64,000 nucleotides of DNA from Brachypodium distachyon (Eukaryota; Streptophyta; Magnoliopsida; Poales; Poaceae). Where the stretch lies: the NCBI RefSeq assembly GCF_000005505.3, contig NC_016133.3, forward strand, positions 8,122,001 through 8,186,000, given 5' to 3'. The notes under the pieces are model-generated. The model had not been told where the DNA came from. It saw only the letters and a program-made list of their open reading frames with translations, and made no database searches. The first letter of the stretch is position 1. Every line of letters begins with the position of its first letter. Positions 61,048 through 64,000 of this stretch are shown in pieces. Position numbers and translations under genes: made by a program.

Positions 61048-62136
61048 CATGGGTTATATTTTTTTTAGGGCATGCAACAAACATGTGTTATATGCACGGC
61101 CACCATTACAAAGTGTTGCTAGGTCACTAGGTCACGACATATCTTGGATGTCTGGTGCCAGGGTTCTTGGAAGATGGTGCTAGGAGTGGTCACCTACCGC
61201 ATTGGCAACATCGCAGAGTGGAGGAACATCAACCCGGAGCCGACAAGAGGAGAGGGTGATAATGGACTATTTTTTTTGTTGGATATGTTAGAATTCCTGC
61301 TCCGACCATATGCCCATGGTGTTGCAACACATGATAATTTTATATATTGTTGCATTGGCGTAATTCAATTGTTGCAATCACCACATATTTCATTGGTAGT
61401 CTTGAACAAATTTTGTTGTAATCTTAAGTGTGTTAGTAGCATTTTTTTCCTTCTGATTTTGCTGTATTTGTTTTGTTAAACAAGTGTATTTTTTATGTCA
61501 CAATAAGTTAATGTTTTGTTATAATCCCTCCAGCCGGAATTACTTGTCGTTGATTTAGTACAACTTTGTACTAAATGTGCGACAAATAATTCTGCCCCCG
61601 AGGGAGTATTAATATTGCAACCTTGCTGCAACCATTCCCAACTTAATTTTGTTGCATATATATGTTCTCTTCAATTGTTCTCTGGCTCGTCAAAAAGGGG
61701 ATAGTCAAAGTTTACTTTTGAGCAACAATGTTTGTTGCAACGCCTATAATTAATTAGGCGGTACAATTAGTAATAGTGAATGAAATATAATTCTTTTTCA
61801 TCGATATAGGAGATTAATTCGTTGCATTCAAACAAAAACAACATCAGTACAGTGACTTTCAAAACAGTACACATTCAAGTAGATAGCTAGGTATAGCTTG
61901 TCTCCTCAAATTTTTATCCATTTCAATTAATTAATTAACATATACGAGCCATCATACGTTTCATCTCAGCAAATCTACTGATGGACCATTTTAAATCGGC
62001 AAATCATGCATAACCTCTTGAACAATAACTGTCCCGTTTGACTTGAAGCAACTAGCTATATATATCCGAGGTCCTGCAGGTTATGAAGTTGTGATACCCG
62101 GCCATTTATATATAGCAAGTTTGGGCTATATATACA
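61048..62136. other. Spacer 3' of the CCT gene
   Basis: AT-rich, no gene. A Stowaway-like hairpin of about 85 bp lies at 61525-61609 (ATCCCTCCAGCCGGAATTAC ... AATTCTGCCCCCGAGGGAGTAT). The last bases may be the 3' UTR of the CCT gene. Confidence 0.45.
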
Positions 62137-63860
62137 TCATCGGAGCCATCCGAGGTCGAGTTTACTTGGATCATAGCTACCTGAAGGTGGTGGTGATGGC
62201 GGTGCTGCGGATCCAGGTACCTTTGCGAAGCGGCCTTTGACCCGCGGTCTCATCTCAGCGTAAGCTTTCCTGGACTCGTAGCGGATCTGCTTCTCGTAGC
62301 GCCGCCTCTTCTTCTTCTCCCTGTACCTCATGACCTTCGCCTCTCTCTCATGCATCGTGGGATGATGCGCCGCCACCATCATCATCTCCCCGTCGACAGC
62401 CATGATCGCCTCCCTTCCCATGGTGTCGCCAAATGTGCCCCCACCGAATGGCATCTGAACATCAACACAGTATTAGTCTTTCCCTCAAAAAAACACAGTA
62501 TTAGTCATATGAGTGCAATTATGTAGTACTGGTATGATCATTCGTTCATTAATTCATTCGTTTCCTATACTCATTCCACCCAGAGTAACCGGCCCTGAAC
62601 TTAATTGTTTTTGTCAACAGAAAGTAAGCACAGCTAGCTAGCTGATATAAGAAAAATGAGTGTAGATTCTAGATCAGATTGAACAATTAACATCTTTCAT
62701 ATGAAACCCAATAAGAAAAGTCAACAAAGATCAAACTCTGATCACGTAATTACCTAAAAAAAAAACTCTGATCACATAAAATGAGACCTAGCTAGGTATG
62801 CATGCATGCTTGACATTACACTAAATTAATAATCCGTTACACGGTTATCTACCGTGAAGTCGATGTAGACGCCCGCAAATGGTTGATACCGGAGACCGTG
62901 AAACCGGGCTCATGTTTTTTTTTTCAAAATCATTTTCAGTATATTAATTACTCCAAAAAAATCAAAATCATTTTCAGTGTTGAATTTTGATACTGTAGTT
63001 TGTTAGCTGCCTACCTGTGCTGATTGATTCAGTTATTCCTTTTTTTTGGTATCGCTTACATGCATTTCAAAATCTTCATTAATTTACTATGTCTGACTGT
63101 TCGAGTTTCCCCATAAATTCTGCATCAACTGATGCCCGGCCGACCGTTCTGCATGGACAGAAAAACAGGTCTGGAGATCGATCAGTTAATTTGCTGGTAA
63201 AAAAATGGAAAATAAATAAAGGAGGATAGGAGTACGGACAGTAATATTAATTGTTACCGCGGGTTTGGAGACTTAATTTGTCTCCAGCATTTTTTTTCGA
63301 AAAAGAAGGCATGCTCGATCGTGTCTTCCCATGTTTTTTGACACTTTTTAAACATAGATATGGACAAATTTCAGTCACTTAATATGAGATGGAGGGAGCA
63401 GTATATCGGCCAAATTTTATGGAGAGAGATTATTTCACGTACGTACTGGATAGCTTGGAGAGAGGAAGCTATACAGGCATATAGCAAGCAAATTAAAGAC
63501 ACAATCACACAAGTCTGGCCGGCAGTGGCTGCCGGGCAATTGATCGATCAAACTCACGATGGTCGGCGGCGGTGGCATCTGGAGCAGGTGCTGATCATCC
63601 ATGAGTGGCCGGTTCAACTCGAACGTGCCGTGCCTATGCCCACCGTGAATCATCCCAGCAGCAGCTTGATCGTGCTCGGCCGGCTGCGGCAGCGGCGGGT
63701 TGTCCAGTCGGAGCCACGCCGCTGCCTGGCCCTGCACGCTGTGGTGGAAGAAGTCGTGGTACTCGACCGGCGGCGGCGATCGGTGATCATGAGCGGGCCA
63801 GCTGGCGCGCTGGTGGTGCGGGCAGTAGCTGCTGCCGGCGCACATGCCACATGTCGACAT
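62137..63860 (-). CDS. CCT-domain flowering regulator of the ZCCT (VRN2)/CO9/Ghd7 group, 2 exons
   Basis: Exon 1 is 63558-63860 and exon 2 is 62137-62454 (stop TGA), joined by a 1103-bp intron with GTGAGT and CAG ends, phase 0, giving 206 aa. The N-terminus has a zinc-finger-like cluster [13 protein letters not shown] (residues 4-16). The CCT domain is 138-180 ([20 protein letters not shown] and onward to RFAKV), and the tail [11 protein letters not shown] is typical of this group. Arginines 16, 35 and 39 of the CCT domain are all present; loss of R35 is known to inactivate a wheat ZCCT1. The family represses flowering through FT and NF-Y complexes under particular day lengths. Which paralogue this is (ZCCT or CO9) cannot be settled by eye. 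The ATG at 63860 is chosen over one ten codons upstream because it gives the family's MS-C start. Confidence 0.92.
62455..63557 (-). other. Intron of the CCT gene
   Basis: 1103 bp, AT-rich. It contains a one-armed Stowaway-like relic near 63374-63402 (TCACTTAATATGAGATGGAG). The intron of related ZCCT genes may hold regulatory sequence; none is identifiable here. Confidence 0.5.
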
Positions 63861-64000
63861 GGTAGCTAGTAGGAATTGGGTGAAGGTCAAGTGCTCGTTC
63901 GCTTGTGGTGTGTGGAGGAGAAGAAGGGAGTGAAGCTGTGGAGGAGCAGCTTCATGGGACTGAGCTAGCTAGGGCGGTCGCCGGTTGGTCTCCCCTTCCT
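63861..64000 (-). promoter_or_regulatory. 5' UTR and proximal upstream region of the CCT gene, cut by window end
   Basis: This 140-bp stretch lies directly upstream of the CCT gene start. No clear TATA box is visible before the window ends. Confidence 0.4.

Overview
The window is nuclear DNA from a grass, most likely a Triticeae species (wheat, Aegilops or barley group). The reasons are grass-type gene families with GC-rich 5' exons, dense nested retrotransposons and Stowaway-like MITEs, and a CCT-domain gene of the ZCCT/CO9/Ghd7 flowering-regulator group at the right end. No bacterial, plasmid or phage signal was seen. All gene models were built by hand from GT-AG sites, reading-frame continuity and family knowledge.

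Layout: 1-1.5 kb, the 3' part of a degenerate Copia element with its LTR. 1.5-3.5 kb, a GC-rich repeat-like stretch. 3.7-4.4 kb, a small HMA-fold protein with a CaaX tail. 4.6-7.0 kb, two GAGCATC-ended DNA elements. 7.4-12.9 kb, a six-exon plastid type I signal peptidase (PLSP1). 14.3-47.9 kb, an array of six alpha-expansin copies, all on the + strand (called a to f here). Copy a is intronless and b to f have two introns each. Copies b and c lie in a recent roughly 2-kb duplication, and b carries two single-base lesions. Copy e has a 3.87-kb LTR-type insertion between its TATA box and its ATG. Between expansin copies e and f lie a decayed Copia pol remnant, an intact single-exon S-domain receptor-like kinase on the minus strand, and a decayed fragment of a second kinase copy.

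48.2-53.3 kb is a complete LTR retroelement (two LTRs, 5-bp target duplication ACTCC, primer site, purine tract) with gag-like reading frames but no recognisable polymerase, so it is non-autonomous. 54.9-58.9 kb is a seven-exon COV1/LCV-like membrane protein gene (minus). 60.5-61.0 kb is a long inverted-repeat element with a one-armed relative in a COV-like intron. 62.1-63.9 kb is the two-exon ZCCT/CO9/Ghd7-type gene (minus), complete in the window.

The genes do not form an operon-like unit. The main theme is local birth and decay of an expansin (cell-wall loosening) cluster under transposon pressure, beside housekeeping genes (PLSP1, COV-like), a receptor kinase and a probable flowering repressor. 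No wholly unknown gene system was found. The strongest leads are the LTR insertion in the expansin copy e leader, the doubly lesioned copy b, and the gag-only retroelement.
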